From: Sulfuritalea sp.
GTDB taxonomy: Bacteria > Pseudomonadota > Gammaproteobacteria > Burkholderiales > Rhodocyclaceae
NCBI GenBank assembly: GCA_023229685.1
Contig: JALNYT010000002.1
Location: forward strand, 62,001-126,000
Length of the DNA stretch: 64,000 nt
Reading direction: 5' to 3'
Shown: piece by piece, positions 51,731 to 60,475 of the stretch
Layout of the letters: each line of letters begins with the position of its first letter
Position numbering within the stretch: position 1 is the first letter of the stretch
Program-made: the position numbers and the translations under genes
The notes under the pieces: generated by a model
What the model saw: the letters and a program-made list of their open reading frames with translations, nothing else
Database searches by the model: none
Told to the model about the DNA's origin: nothing

Positions 51731-53431
51731 TCAGAAACCAAAGGCGAGCCCGAAATGACCACGAATGTCGCCATCAAGCGCAACATTTGGTGCACCGTTT
51801 GGCCAGACGCCATCCATGACCCGCGCAATATCGATGCGGGCGCTGATGTCTTTCTTGAGGTTGTAGCGCAAACCGACGCCCGCCGATGCGATATTGACTG
51901 CCTGGTTGAGCGACGGGTTGAGGTTGAAGCCCTGCGCTGAATCGTAGAAGACCAGCCATCTGAGGTTCCCCTGCAGGCCCAAGCTGGCGGCAATATCGGG
52001 TGAATAAACTTCAATATTGGCAAAATAGCCGCGATCCGTGGCAACCGCGCGTTCGAGGAAACCGCGCACCGCATTCGCGCCCGCCAGACCCAGTCGCTCG
52101 CCGGCGGGTAGCGCATTGTTCGCATATTGACCGTTCGCGGCAACGCGTAGCATCCAGTCGCCGGCTATTGCTGCGGCATAGCTGCCGCCGAAACGCAGGA
52201 CGGTAAACTCGTCCTTGCTCTGGTAACCCGACGCCGCCGAGTAACGATCGTAGCCTCCGGCTTCTGGAGCAGGGGGGGTGAAGGTAAATTCGCTACCCAT
52301 CGGAAACAGGTTATGTGCCACGCCGACGTTGAAATCGATGGCCTCACCCGGCTTTTGCCACTGTCCGCTGTAAGTGGCTGAAACGGGTCGCAAGGTATAG
52401 GGCGTGCAACCTGCCGCACCAAAAGGCGTCGGCACGCCGGCAACCGTGCAGCGGCTGTTCATGTATTTGTAGTCGTAGCCAAACACCAGTTTGGACGTGA
52501 ATTCCCCGGCGCGAGTAAAAATGTGGTTGTAGCGCAGACCAAACACTTCGCCCTTGCCGTTGATCGCGAGGCCCGAGCCGAGGTTCGGCGAGTTGGTCGG
52601 CGAGTCGCTACTGGAGTTGCCGTAGATGAGGTCGATGCTGTCGCCCAGCGAGTACAACGGCAGGCGATAGCCAATACTGAAAATGTCGACCTTTACGCCG
52701 TTGCCGTCCTGCCAGGGCAGGACCCGACTGCCAAGAATCTTCATGCCGCCCGGAGGGTCAACTGCGGTCGTGTAGGCCAGTGTCAGCACCTGATCGCTGT
52801 TGCCCACATTTGCGTTCTGGTAGGAAACACCTGCGCGATGTTTGCCGGTGCCTTTGGTGCCGGTGTTGTCCAGCGTAAGGTAGACACGCTCGGGGCGTTC
52901 TTCCTTGACCTCGACCCGGGCGTCGACCTTGCCTTCGTCTTCGCTGACGCCCAGTGTTACTTCGACTTGTTTCGCCGGATTCTCATTGGTCAGCTGAACG
53001 TTTTCGGAAAGCTGGCGCATGTTGGGCGCCGTGCCTTCCTTCAGGTCGGGCAGGCTGGCACGGACATTTTCGTTGTTGAAGTACTTGTTGCCGGTAATGG
53101 TGACCTTGCCGATCACTCCCTCGCTGACCTGCAATCGCACCACGCCCGTGGTGAGTTCCTGCTCCGGCACGTAGACCTGCACGGTACCGTAACCGAGACG
53201 GCGAAACTCTCCTTCGAGGGCTTCCAGGGCCTTTTGCACATCGCCATAAACCTTGTGCTGGCCGACAAACGGTGCAACCAGTTGCTGAGCCCTTTCCGCC
53301 GGCAGAATCGTATTCCCTTCGATCTGAAAACGCACTATGTCGAAACTCGCGTCCTGCGCGGTCGCGTGATTCAGCGATCCTAACGCCAGAATGGCGACGG
53401 CTGCCAACAGGTTGGCTATCGCTTTCGTCAT
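51731..53431 (-). CDS. TpsB outer-membrane transporter (ShlB/FhaC type)
   Basis: Secretes TPS-domain proteins across the outer membrane. The 566-residue protein has a signal peptide ending HATAQ, POTRA_2 and a second POTRA domain (about 30-180: FQIEGNTILPAERAQ; VTITGNKYFNNENVRASLP), and a 16-strand-type barrel with the VRGF motif (NAVRGFLERA) and terminal Phe (GLAFGF). ATG 53431 has GAGG seven bases upstream; a TTG at 53437 is possible. It lies 107 bp before the exoprotein gene. As the only TpsB in view it may serve both exoproteins. Confidence 0.94.
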   Translation of the reverse strand: MTKAIANLLAAVAILALGSLNHATAQDASFDIVRFQIEGNTILPAERAQQLVAPFVGQHKVYGDVQKALEALEGEFRRLGYGTVQVYVPEQELTTGVVRLQVSEGVIGKVTITGNKYFNNENVRASLPDLKEGTAPNMRQLSENVQLTNENPAKQVEVTLGVSEDEGKVDARVEVKEERPERVYLTLDNTGTKGTGKHRAGVSYQNANVGNSDQVLTLAYTTAVDPPGGMKILGSRVLPWQDGNGVKVDIFSIGYRLPLYSLGDSIDLIYGNSSSDSPTNSPNLGSGLAINGKGEVFGLRYNHIFTRAGEFTSKLVFGYDYKYMNSRCTVAGVPTPFGAAGCTPYTLRPVSATYSGQWQKPGEAIDFNVGVAHNLFPMGSEFTFTPPAPEAGGYDRYSAASGYQSKDEFTVLRFGGSYAAAIAGDWMLRVAANGQYANNALPAGERLGLAGANAVRGFLERAVATDRGYFANIEVYSPDIAASLGLQGNLRWLVFYDSAQGFNLNPSLNQAVNIASAGVGLRYNLKKDISARIDIARVMDGVWPNGAPNVALDGDIRGHFGLAFGF

Positions 53432-53681
53432 AAACAAATCCTCAATAAACTCATTAATATATCAACCAATAATCAAGGTTGTCTTTGGTTGACGGTTGGC
53501 AAAAGCTAACAGAGTTTTGCTCTGACAGCAATGTCCAAGCAGGCAGACTCCAGCTGACACAAGGTAAAGCGTTGCTCACGCGCCACGCCCGACAGCAAGC
53601 TAACAGACACTGATGGCGCGGGCCTTGGCGGTGATCTCGCGGTGCGCGGTGCGCCTCCTCCTGAAGTCGGCGCCTGGCTCG
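53432..53681 (-). other. AT-rich leader region upstream of tpsB
   Basis: About 250 bp without a gene. The half next to tpsB is AT-rich, with TATATT and repeated TTGGTT/AACCAA words, and probably holds the tpsB promoter, though no hexamer pair is convincing. GCTAACAGA occurs twice (about 53508 and 53599). An imperfect 12-mer repeat copy with one inserted base lies at 53664. Confidence 0.45.
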
Positions 53682-55394
53682 TCAGCGCGACGGCAATCGA
53701 TCATGCGGTATGACGCGACGTTCCTGTAGCGGGGGATTTCTCAGAGTGTCGTCAAGGCGCAGGCGCAGCGTATCCTGCTGCCCTGACGACAAGCGCGAAG
53801 AGAGAGCGGGAGGCGTGCCCAGCCAAATTCCCGCGCCGATTCCGGTCATCAGAGCGAAGGCCGTGCTGACCAGCAAACGGCGCCAGCCTCGCGACGGGCT
53901 GCGATTTGAAACCGCCTTGTCCTGTGCCGGTTGAAGCTGCGCGGCGGATGACTGAGCGGCCTCGCGCGCGGCCGCCGCGTCCGCTTCAACCGCCGTATGC
54001 CGGACCTGCGCCTCGCTGGCCTGATGCTCGGCCATGAGACGCGCGACCGCGGCGCGCCCTGCTTCCGCTTCCTGTTCGCTGCGACGCTGCGCTTCCTGTG
54101 TTGCCTGTCTTTCTGCGTCTGCGCGCGACAGGGCAGCGGCTTCGGCGCTCTGTTCGGCACGAAGCTGCCCCACTGCCAGATCGGCCGCGCGTCGCTCCGC
54201 TGCGGCCCGATCCGCGGCCAGCCGGGCCAACTCTTCTTCTTTTTTGGCGCGCGTAGCGGCCGCATTGGTCAGCTCGGCGGTGGCGGACTCACGGCGTTGG
54301 GCTTCCGCCAAGGCGTACTGTTCGGCCTCGACGCGAGTGCGCAGGGCGGCTTCGGCCAGGAGCTCGGCCTGCGCCTGCTGTGCGGTGGCAGCCTCCGCTT
54401 CGGCCGCCGCGCGCTGGGCTTCCGCTGCGCTGGCCTGCTGTTCGGCCATGAGACGCGCGACCGCGGCGCGCCCTGCTTCCGCTTCCTGTTCGCTGCGACG
54501 TCGCGCCTCCTGTGTCGCCTGCTTTTCTGCCTCTAGGCGTGACACGGCCGCAGCTTCGGCGATCTGTTCGGCACGAAGTTGCCCCGCCGCCAGATCGGCC
54601 GCGCGTCGCTCCGCTGCGGCACGATCCGCGGCCAGCCGGGCCAACTCTTCTTCTTTTTTGGCGCGCGTAGCGGCCGCATTGGTCAGCTCGGTGGCGGCGG
54701 ATTCACGGCGTTGGGCTTCCGCCAAGGCGTACTGTTCGGCCTCGACGCGAGTGCGCAGGGCGGCTTCGGCCAGGAGCTCGGCCTGCGCCTGCTGTGCGGT
54801 GGCAGCCTCCGCTTCGGCCGCCGCGCGCTGGGCTTCCGCTGCGCTGGCCTGCTGTTCGGCCATGAGACGCGCGACCGCGGCGCGCCCTGCTTCCGCTTCC
54901 TGTTCGCTGCGACGTCGCGCCTCCTGTGTCGCCTGCTTTTCTGCCTCTAGGCGTGACACGGCCGCAGCTTCGGCGATCTGTTCGGCACGAAGTTGCCCCG
55001 CCGCCAGATCGGCCGCGCGTCGCTCGGCGCCGGCCCGATCCGCAGCCAGCCGACCCAACTCCTCTTCGTGCTTGGCGCGGGCAGCGGCCGCATTTATCAG
55101 CTCGGCGGCAGCGGATTCACGGCGTTGGGCTTCCGCCAAGGCGCGCTGTTCGGCCTCGATGCGAGTGCGCAGAGCGACTTCGGCCAGGCGCTCGGCCTGC
55201 GCCCGCTGTTCCGCCGCGGCATCCGCTGCGGCGGTCCGCTCGGCGGCAGTCGCATTTTTCGCAGCGGGCACTCCGCTGGCGGCGCGCTGCTTGCGCTGCC
55301 GCTCCGCTTCCATCAATCCAGTCAACAGTTTGCTCAAGCCTGTGCTCCCGGTTCCGGACCCACTCTGGTTTCGGCCGCTGTGCTTAACGCCCAT
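53682..55394 (-). CDS. Repeat-built Ala/Glu/Arg coiled-coil membrane protein
   Basis: 570 residues from the ATG at 55394. A short Ser/Gly N-terminus is followed by about 450 residues of highly charged alanine-rich helix (AEAQRRES, RLAADRAAAERRAADLA and similar), made of 138-residue tandem repeats. One C-terminal membrane segment (LLVSTAFALMTGIGAGIW) and a 50-residue Arg-rich end follow. There is no signal peptide, so it is probably a tail-anchored, TolA-like spacer. I do not recognise a family. The frame stays open to 55769 across cutA, but that part is antisense shadow. It lies upstream of tpsB, same strand. Confidence 0.7.
   Translation of the reverse strand: MGVKHSGRNQSGSGTGSTGLSKLLTGLMEAERQRKQRAASGVPAAKNATAAERTAAADAAAEQRAQAERLAEVALRTRIEAEQRALAEAQRRESAAAELINAAAARAKHEEELGRLAADRAGAERRAADLAAGQLRAEQIAEAAAVSRLEAEKQATQEARRRSEQEAEAGRAAVARLMAEQQASAAEAQRAAAEAEAATAQQAQAELLAEAALRTRVEAEQYALAEAQRRESAATELTNAAATRAKKEEELARLAADRAAAERRAADLAAGQLRAEQIAEAAAVSRLEAEKQATQEARRRSEQEAEAGRAAVARLMAEQQASAAEAQRAAAEAEAATAQQAQAELLAEAALRTRVEAEQYALAEAQRRESATAELTNAAATRAKKEEELARLAADRAAAERRAADLAVGQLRAEQSAEAAALSRADAERQATQEAQRRSEQEAEAGRAAVARLMAEHQASEAQVRHTAVEADAAAAREAAQSSAAQLQPAQDKAVSNRSPSRGWRRLLVSTAFALMTGIGAGIWLGTPPALSSRLSSGQQDTLRLRLDDTLRNPPLQERRVIPHDRLPSR
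54000..55230 (-). repeat. 414-bp tandem repeats in the coiled-coil gene
   Basis: The word TTCGGCCATG occurs at 54441 and 54855, and as CTCGGCCATG at 54027, exactly 414 bp (138 codons) apart. The two central copies are almost identical over long stretches while the outer ones have drifted, pointing to recent duplication. Confidence 0.9.
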
Positions 55395-55490
55395 AACGCC
55401 CGCGTCAGCCTCCACTGAAACTTCGTTTTGAAGCTCCCGGATGCCACAGGCTACCCCAGGGCTGGAACGGGCCGAAGGTAGAATAGATGG

Positions 55491-55859
55491 ATGGAACCCT
55501 GCCAAACCCTGCTCATTCTCACCAACCTGCCGGACGAAGCCAGTGCGCAAGCGTTGGCCACGGCACTGGTGACTGAGCGCCTGGCGGCCTGCGTAAACAT
55601 ACTGGCGCCCTGTCGTTCGGTATATCGCTGGCAGGGCAAGATCGAAAGCGTGCCGGAGGTACCCCTGCTGATCAAGACCACCGCTGCGCGCTACGCGGCG
55701 CTGGAGACAGCGATCCGCGCCCGCCACCCCTATGAACTTCCCGAGATCATCGCGGTCCCAGTCGCGCACGGCCTGCCCGAATATCTGGCGTGGCTAATTA
55801 CCGAAACTCGCGCCGAAACCCTTCCTGAAACCGCTGACGGGAACTCTTCCACATGCTGA
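55491..55859 (+). CDS. cutA: Divalent-cation tolerance protein CutA
   Basis: 122-residue trimeric CutA1-family protein of uncertain physiological role (copper tolerance is the historical label). Motifs are LAACVNILAPCRSVYRWQGKIE and the KTTAARYAALETAIRARHPYELPEIIAVPV core. The 3' end overlaps dsbD by seven bases. The cutA-dsbD pair is classical in proteobacteria (dipZ locus). Confidence 0.95.
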   Translation: MEPCQTLLILTNLPDEASAQALATALVTERLAACVNILAPCRSVYRWQGKIESVPEVPLLIKTTAARYAALETAIRARHPYELPEIIAVPVAHGLPEYLAWLITETRAETLPETADGNSSTC

Positions 55860-57625
55860 TCCGCTTTCTGTTCCTGCTGCTGGTCGCCTTGACGGGCCAG
55901 GCCTGGGCCGAAGAACCGCTACCCCCCGAACAAGCCTTTCGTTTTTCGGCGCGGACGATCGATGCCGGTACCATCGAAGCCCGCTGGGAGATCACCGACG
56001 GCTATTACATGTACCGCGACAAGTTCAAGTTCGCACTGGAAGGCGGCACGCTAGGCGCAGCAAAGCTGCCGCCCGGCAAAATCAAGGAAGACGAACTGTT
56101 CGGCAAGGTCGAAACCTACCGCAAGGAAGTCAAGATTCTGTTGCCGGTGGAAGCCGCCGGACCTGTCACGCTGAAGGTTGTCTCTCAGGGTTGCTGGGAC
56201 GGCGGCATTTGCTATCCGCCGCTCAAGCAGGAAGCAAGAATCGATCTGGCGACGGGAGCGGCCCCGGGCACCGTAGCACCGGCACCAACTTCCGGACTGT
56301 CCGTCAAATCGGACGCGACAGGCCCCGCCGATGAAAGCTCGCGCATCGCCGGTCTGTTCAAGGGCGGCAATCCGGCACTGGTGCTGCTGAGCTTCTTCGG
56401 CTTCGGCTTGCTGCTTTCGCTGACACCCTGCGTGTTCCCGATGATCCCGATCCTGTCCGGCATCATCGTCAATCATGGGCATGCGGTGAGCCATCTGCGC
56501 GCCTTCGTGCTGTCGCTGGCCTATGTGCTGGGCATGGCCGTCACCTACGCCGCAGTGGGTGTCGCCGCCGGACTTTCGGGCACGCTGCTGTCGGCCGCGC
56601 TGCAGAATGCCTGGGTGCTGGGCAGCTTCGCGCTGGTGTTCGTCGTGCTGTCGCTTTCGATGTTCGGCTTTTATGAATTGCAGATGCCTTCGGCACTGCA
56701 AAGCCGGGTTTCCGACACGGCCAACCGGCAAGGTGGCTCGCTGCCCGCCATCGCGCTGATGGGCGCGCTCTCGGCGCTGATCGTCGGCCCCTGCGTCGCC
56801 GCGCCGCTGGCCGGCGCGCTGCTCTATATTGCGCAAACCGGCAACGCCGCGCTGGGCGGTGCCGCGCTGTTCGTCATGAGCCTCGGCATGGGCGCGCCGC
56901 TGCTGCTGGTGGGCGCTTTCTCCCGCTCCCTGCTGCCGAAGTCCGGGCCGTGGATGGAAGGCATCAAGAAGTTCTTCGGCGTCGTCATGCTGGCCACCGC
57001 ATTGTGGCTGGTTTCACCGGTCGTTCCGTTGTGGCTGCAGATGCTCGGCTGGGCGTTGCTGATGGTGATCCCGGCGATCTATCTGCATGCACTCGACCCC
57101 TTGCCGCCGCACGCCCACGGCTGGCAACGGCTGGGCAAGGGCCTCGGCGTAATCCTGCTGCTGGGCGGCGCGGCGATGCTGATCGGCGTGCTTGGCGGCG
57201 CCAGGGATCCGTTGCAGCCGCTCGGCTTCCTGCGCGCAGGCGCAAGCACCGAAGCGCCAGCGCCGACTTTCGAGCGTGTCGTGTCGGTGGCGGCTCTCGA
57301 CACCCGCCTGGCCCAGGCGAAAGCCGCGGGCAAACCGGTGATGCTGGACTTCTACGCCGACTGGTGCGTGAGCTGCAAGGAAATGGAGCGCTTCACCTTC
57401 GCCGATCCGCAAGTCGCTTCGCGCATGAAGCAACTGGTGCTGCTGCAAGCGGACGTGACCGCGAATAATGCCGCCGATCTGGCGCTGCTCAAGCGTTTTG
57501 GCCTGTTCGGCCCGCCGGGCATCATTTTCTTCGATGGCGGCGGGCGCGAACTGGTCGATCTGCGTGTCGTCGGCTTCCAGTCCGCGGAGCAATTTCTGCC
57601 TACCCTCGAGCGCGTCCTGCGCTAA
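55853..57625 (+). CDS. dsbD: Thiol:disulfide interchange protein DsbD
   Basis: Carries electrons from cytoplasmic thioredoxin to periplasmic isomerases and cytochrome-c maturation factors. The 590-residue precursor has a signal peptide ending AWAEE, a periplasmic alpha domain with CWDGGICYPP, an eight-helix membrane domain with the redox cysteines in TPCVFPMIPILSG and GPCVAAPL, and a C-terminal thioredoxin domain with Cys505-x-x-Cys508 (DWCVSCKEM). All three redox pairs are present. Useful for the many c-type cytochromes encoded upstream. Confidence 0.96.
   Translation: MLIRFLFLLLVALTGQAWAEEPLPPEQAFRFSARTIDAGTIEARWEITDGYYMYRDKFKFALEGGTLGAAKLPPGKIKEDELFGKVETYRKEVKILLPVEAAGPVTLKVVSQGCWDGGICYPPLKQEARIDLATGAAPGTVAPAPTSGLSVKSDATGPADESSRIAGLFKGGNPALVLLSFFGFGLLLSLTPCVFPMIPILSGIIVNHGHAVSHLRAFVLSLAYVLGMAVTYAAVGVAAGLSGTLLSAALQNAWVLGSFALVFVVLSLSMFGFYELQMPSALQSRVSDTANRQGGSLPAIALMGALSALIVGPCVAAPLAGALLYIAQTGNAALGGAALFVMSLGMGAPLLLVGAFSRSLLPKSGPWMEGIKKFFGVVMLATALWLVSPVVPLWLQMLGWALLMVIPAIYLHALDPLPPHAHGWQRLGKGLGVILLLGGAAMLIGVLGGARDPLQPLGFLRAGASTEAPAPTFERVVSVAALDTRLAQAKAAGKPVMLDFYADWCVSCKEMERFTFADPQVASRMKQLVLLQADVTANNAADLALLKRFGLFGPPGIIFFDGGGRELVDLRVVGFQSAEQFLPTLERVLR
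57257..57268 (-). repeat. 12-mer AGTCGGCGCTGG inside dsbD
   Basis: Exact minus-strand copy in the linker before the thioredoxin domain, a place that tolerates sequence change. Confidence 0.8.
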
Positions 57626-57640
57626 TTTATCGGAGCCGCC

Positions 57641-58237
57641 ATGTTCACGGGCATCATTACCGCCGTAGGAAAAATCAGCCACGCCCAGCCACTTGAAAAA
57701 GGCGTGCGGCTCACCGTCGAGGCGCCCGGCCTCAAGCTTGGCGACGTCGCCCTGGGAGATTCCATCGCCCACGGCGGGGTGTGCCTGACGGTGATCGCGA
57801 AGAAGAAGAACAGCTACCAGGTCGACGTCTCGCGCGAGACGCTGGATTGCACGGTCGGCCTCGACACGCCGGGCGGTGAAGTCAATCTGGAAAAAGCCAT
57901 GCGCCTGTCGGACTTCATCGGCGGCCATCTGGTGTCGGGCCATGTCGACGGCGTCGGCGAAGTCGTGAAATTCGAGCCGATCGGCGAATCGCACGAACTC
58001 GTGATCAAGGCGCCGAAGAACCTGGCGAAATTCATCGCGCGCAAGGGCTCGATCACGGTGGATGGCGTGTCGCTCACCACCAACCGGGTCAAGGACCGCC
58101 GCTTCTCGATCAACCTGATTCCGCATACCGTCGAAGTCACCACGCTGCGGCACCTCAAGGCGGGCAGCCGGGTGAATCTGGAGATCGACCTGATCGCGCG
58201 CTACGTCGAACGGATGCTGACGGCCGGCGCAGCGTAA
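57641..58237 (+). CDS. ribE: Riboflavin synthase, alpha chain
   Basis: Dismutates two lumazine molecules to riboflavin. The 198-residue protein has the duplicated lumazine-binding fold, starting [12 protein letters not shown] and repeating at [17 protein letters not shown]; the catalytic SxxH/CLTV features are present (AHGGVCLTV). It is first in the run ribE-ribBX-ribH-nusB. No FMN riboswitch was seen in the 15 bp between dsbD and this gene, so expression may be constitutive or read-through. Confidence 0.95.
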   Translation: MFTGIITAVGKISHAQPLEKGVRLTVEAPGLKLGDVALGDSIAHGGVCLTVIAKKKNSYQVDVSRETLDCTVGLDTPGGEVNLEKAMRLSDFIGGHLVSGHVDGVGEVVKFEPIGESHELVIKAPKNLAKFIARKGSITVDGVSLTTNRVKDRRFSINLIPHTVEVTTLRHLKAGSRVNLEIDLIARYVERMLTAGAA

Positions 58238-58270
58238 AATGCGCGCCTTCCCAAGTTTGGTACTTCAGTC

Positions 58271-59377
58271 ATGAGCATCAGCCCCGTTCTCGATATCGTC
58301 GCCGACATGCGCGCCGGCCGCATGGTGATCCTGGTCGACGAAGAAGACCGCGAAAACGAGGGTGATCTGGTTCTCGCCGCCGACCACGTCACGCCCGAAG
58401 CGATCAATTTCATGGCCAAGTGGGGGCGCGGGCTGATCTGCCTGACGCTGACCGAAGCCCGCTGCCGCCAGCTCGACCTGCCCTTGATGGTGCGCGACAA
58501 CAAGGCGCAGCATGGCACCGCATTCACCGTCTCGATCGAAGCCGCGGAGGGTGTCACCACCGGCATCTCGGCGCAGGATCGCTCGCGTACGGTGCAGACC
58601 GCCGTGGCCAAGAACGCCACCGCGGCGGACATTGTCCAGCCCGGCCACATCTTCCCGCTGATGGCGCAGAACGGGGGCGTGCTGGTGCGCGCCGGCCACA
58701 CCGAAGCCGGCTGCGACTTCGCCCAGTTGGCCGAATGCACGCCAGCCGCGGTGATCTGCGAGATCCTCAAGGAGGACGGCACCATGGCGCGGCTGCCGGA
58801 CCTGCTTGAATTCGCCGCCGAGCACAAGCTCAAGATCGGCACCATCCGCGACCTGATTCACTACCGCTCGGAAACCGAAAAGCTGATCGAGTGCGTCGCC
58901 GACAAGCAGGTCCAATGTGCGCAAGGCGCCTTCCGTCTGCGCGCCTTTGCCGACCGCAGCAGCGGCGATGTGCATCTGGCGCTGTCCTGCGGCGAGATCG
59001 AGGCCCCGGAAGAGACGCTGGTGCGGGTGCATGACTCGATCTGCGTGCTCGACTTCCTCGACCAGAACAGCCGCCGCCATTCCTACGGCATCGATTTTGC
59101 CCTGCGCTCGATTGCGCAACAGGGCCGCGGCGTGCTGGTGCTGCTGCATCGCGCCGAATCCGGCAACGCGCTGCTGGCGGCGCTGAACGACGACCGGACA
59201 ACGCGGCCGGCGCAAAAATGGGACCCGCGCATCTACGGCATCGGCGCGCAGATATTGCGCGAAGTCGGCGTCGGCAAGATGCGCCTGATGGCCAGCCCGA
59301 GGAAGATGCCGAGCATGGCCGGCTTCGGTCTTGAAATCACCGGCTACTTCACTCCGACGGGAGAAAAAACAGCATGA
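58271..59377 (+). CDS. ribB: 3,4-dihydroxy-2-butanone-4-phosphate synthase with degenerate GTP-cyclohydrolase-II domain
   Basis: N-terminal RibB domain (1-205) is complete: [13 protein letters not shown] acidic loop, [13 protein letters not shown] and HTEAGCDFA. The C-terminal half aligns in outline with RibA ([39 protein letters not shown]) but lacks the zinc-binding cysteine cluster and the HSECLTGD motif; the corresponding area reads [13 protein letters not shown]. It is therefore a RibBX-type protein, probably without cyclohydrolase activity, and a separate ribA is expected elsewhere. 368 residues; between ribE and ribH. Confidence 0.92.
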   Translation: MSISPVLDIVADMRAGRMVILVDEEDRENEGDLVLAADHVTPEAINFMAKWGRGLICLTLTEARCRQLDLPLMVRDNKAQHGTAFTVSIEAAEGVTTGISAQDRSRTVQTAVAKNATAADIVQPGHIFPLMAQNGGVLVRAGHTEAGCDFAQLAECTPAAVICEILKEDGTMARLPDLLEFAAEHKLKIGTIRDLIHYRSETEKLIECVADKQVQCAQGAFRLRAFADRSSGDVHLALSCGEIEAPEETLVRVHDSICVLDFLDQNSRRHSYGIDFALRSIAQQGRGVLVLLHRAESGNALLAALNDDRTTRPAQKWDPRIYGIGAQILREVGVGKMRLMASPRKMPSMAGFGLEITGYFTPTGEKTA

Positions 59378-59467
59378 GCGCCCCGCACGGCCGCCCGAAG
59401 GGGCGCCAGCCATCACATGGAGCCGCGCAGCGGCGAACTGCCGTCACCCCCTGTCTTGGGCAGGGGG
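59378..59467. repeat. Two hairpins between ribBX and ribH
   Basis: GCGCCCC (59378) pairs with GGGGCGC (59400), and CCCCCTG (59447) pairs with CAGGGGG (59461). The second ends five bases before the ribH ribosome site GGGAGGAT. They may modulate ribH translation or be repeat debris. There is no gene in this 109-bp gap. Confidence 0.5.
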
Positions 59468-59486
59468 CTGGGGGGAGGATAGTCAA

Positions 59487-59957
59487 ATGAGCATCCACGA
59501 ACTCGAACCCGACCTGAACGGCCGCGGCCTGCACGTCGGCATCGTGCAAAGCCGCTTCAATGAGGATATCGGCGAAGGCCTGCGCTCGGGCTGTCTGGCC
59601 GAGTTGGCGCGCCTGGGTGTGGCCGACGCCGATATCACGTTCGCCACGGTGCCCGGCGCACTCGAACTGCCCCTGACGTTGCAGGTCATGGCCCAAAGTG
59701 GCCGCTTCGATGCGCTGGTGGCGCTGGGCGCCGTAATACGCGGCGAGACCTATCATTTCGAGATCGTCTCCAACGAATCGGCGCGCGGCATCATCGACGT
59801 GCAGTTGAACACCGGCATCCCGATTGCGAATGCGGTACTGACCACCGAAAACGACGACCAGGCGCTGGTGCGCATGGTGCAAAAGGGCGCGGAAGCCGCG
59901 CAGGCGGCGATCGAAATGGCGAATTTGACACGTGCGCTGCTGAAGGCCGCCAAATAG
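59487..59957 (+). CDS. ribH: 6,7-dimethyl-8-ribityllumazine synthase
   Basis: Condenses the RibA and RibB pathway products into lumazine. The 156-residue protein has [10 protein letters not shown], the [10 protein letters not shown] loop, [14 protein letters not shown] and [14 protein letters not shown], all canonical, with the catalytic His in TYHFEI. The start ATG at 59487 follows a strong GGGAGGAT. The stop overlaps the nusB start (TAGTG). Confidence 0.95.
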   Translation: MSIHELEPDLNGRGLHVGIVQSRFNEDIGEGLRSGCLAELARLGVADADITFATVPGALELPLTLQVMAQSGRFDALVALGAVIRGETYHFEIVSNESARGIIDVQLNTGIPIANAVLTTENDDQALVRMVQKGAEAAQAAIEMANLTRALLKAAK

Positions 59958-60391
59958 TGGCCAGCAGCAAATCCCCGCGGCGGCGCGCCCGCGAGTTCGT
60001 GATCCAGGGCCTCTACCAGTGGCAGGTAGGCGGCCAGGATGCTGCGGCGATTCAGGTGCAGGCGGAGGGCGTCGCCGGCTTTGACAAGGCCGACCGCGAG
60101 CTCTACGACACCCTGCTGGCCGAGGCGCGGCAAAACGCCGCAGCGCTGCAGCTCGATCTCGCCCCGTATATCGACCGCGCCTGGAACGAAGTCTCGCCCA
60201 TCGAGCGCTGCATCCTGCTGCTGGGCGCCTGCGAACTGCGCTTGCATCCCGAAACCCCCTACCGCGTGATCATCAACGAAGCCATCGAACTGGCCAAGAC
60301 ATTCGGCGGCATCGACGGCCACAAGTTTGTGAACGGCGTGCTGGACAAGCTGGCCGGGGTGCTGCGGCCCGGAGAAGCAAAACCAAAATAG
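59957..60391 (+). CDS. nusB: Transcription antitermination protein NusB
   Basis: RNA-binding factor for rRNA antitermination together with NusE. The 144-residue helical protein starts at GTG 59957 with Arg-rich RRRAREFVIQGLYQWQ and has YRVIINEAIELAKTFGG and HKFVNGVLDKLA, the family signature. Coupling to ribH is usual in proteobacteria. Its stop codon runs into a dispersed palindromic repeat. Confidence 0.95.
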   Translation: MASSKSPRRRAREFVIQGLYQWQVGGQDAAAIQVQAEGVAGFDKADRELYDTLLAEARQNAAALQLDLAPYIDRAWNEVSPIERCILLLGACELRLHPETPYRVIINEAIELAKTFGGIDGHKFVNGVLDKLAGVLRPGEAKPK

Positions 60392-60463
60392 CCACAGAGG
60401 ACACAGAGATCACAGAGGAGAAGCAAGGGGGGTTTTCTCTGTGCCCTCTGTGATCTCTGTGGC
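60391..60463. repeat. Dispersed palindromic repeat, copy 2
   Basis: Inverted repeat with outer arms GCCACAGAG and CTCTGTGGC, the same as at 25902-25972, beginning in the nusB stop codon and ending 12 bp before thiL. It breaks up the nusB-thiL junction. Confidence 0.85.
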
Positions 60464-60475
60464 AAAAAGGTTTTC

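Noticed and set aside
55395..55769. N-terminal 125-codon extension of the coiled-coil protein
   Set aside because: It lies fully antisense to most of cutA and has the composition of a shadow frame; the helix begins only after the ATG at 55394.
57626..57640. FMN riboswitch before the riboflavin genes
   Set aside because: Only 15 bp separate dsbD and ribE, too short for an RFN element, and none of its conserved words is present in the later gaps.
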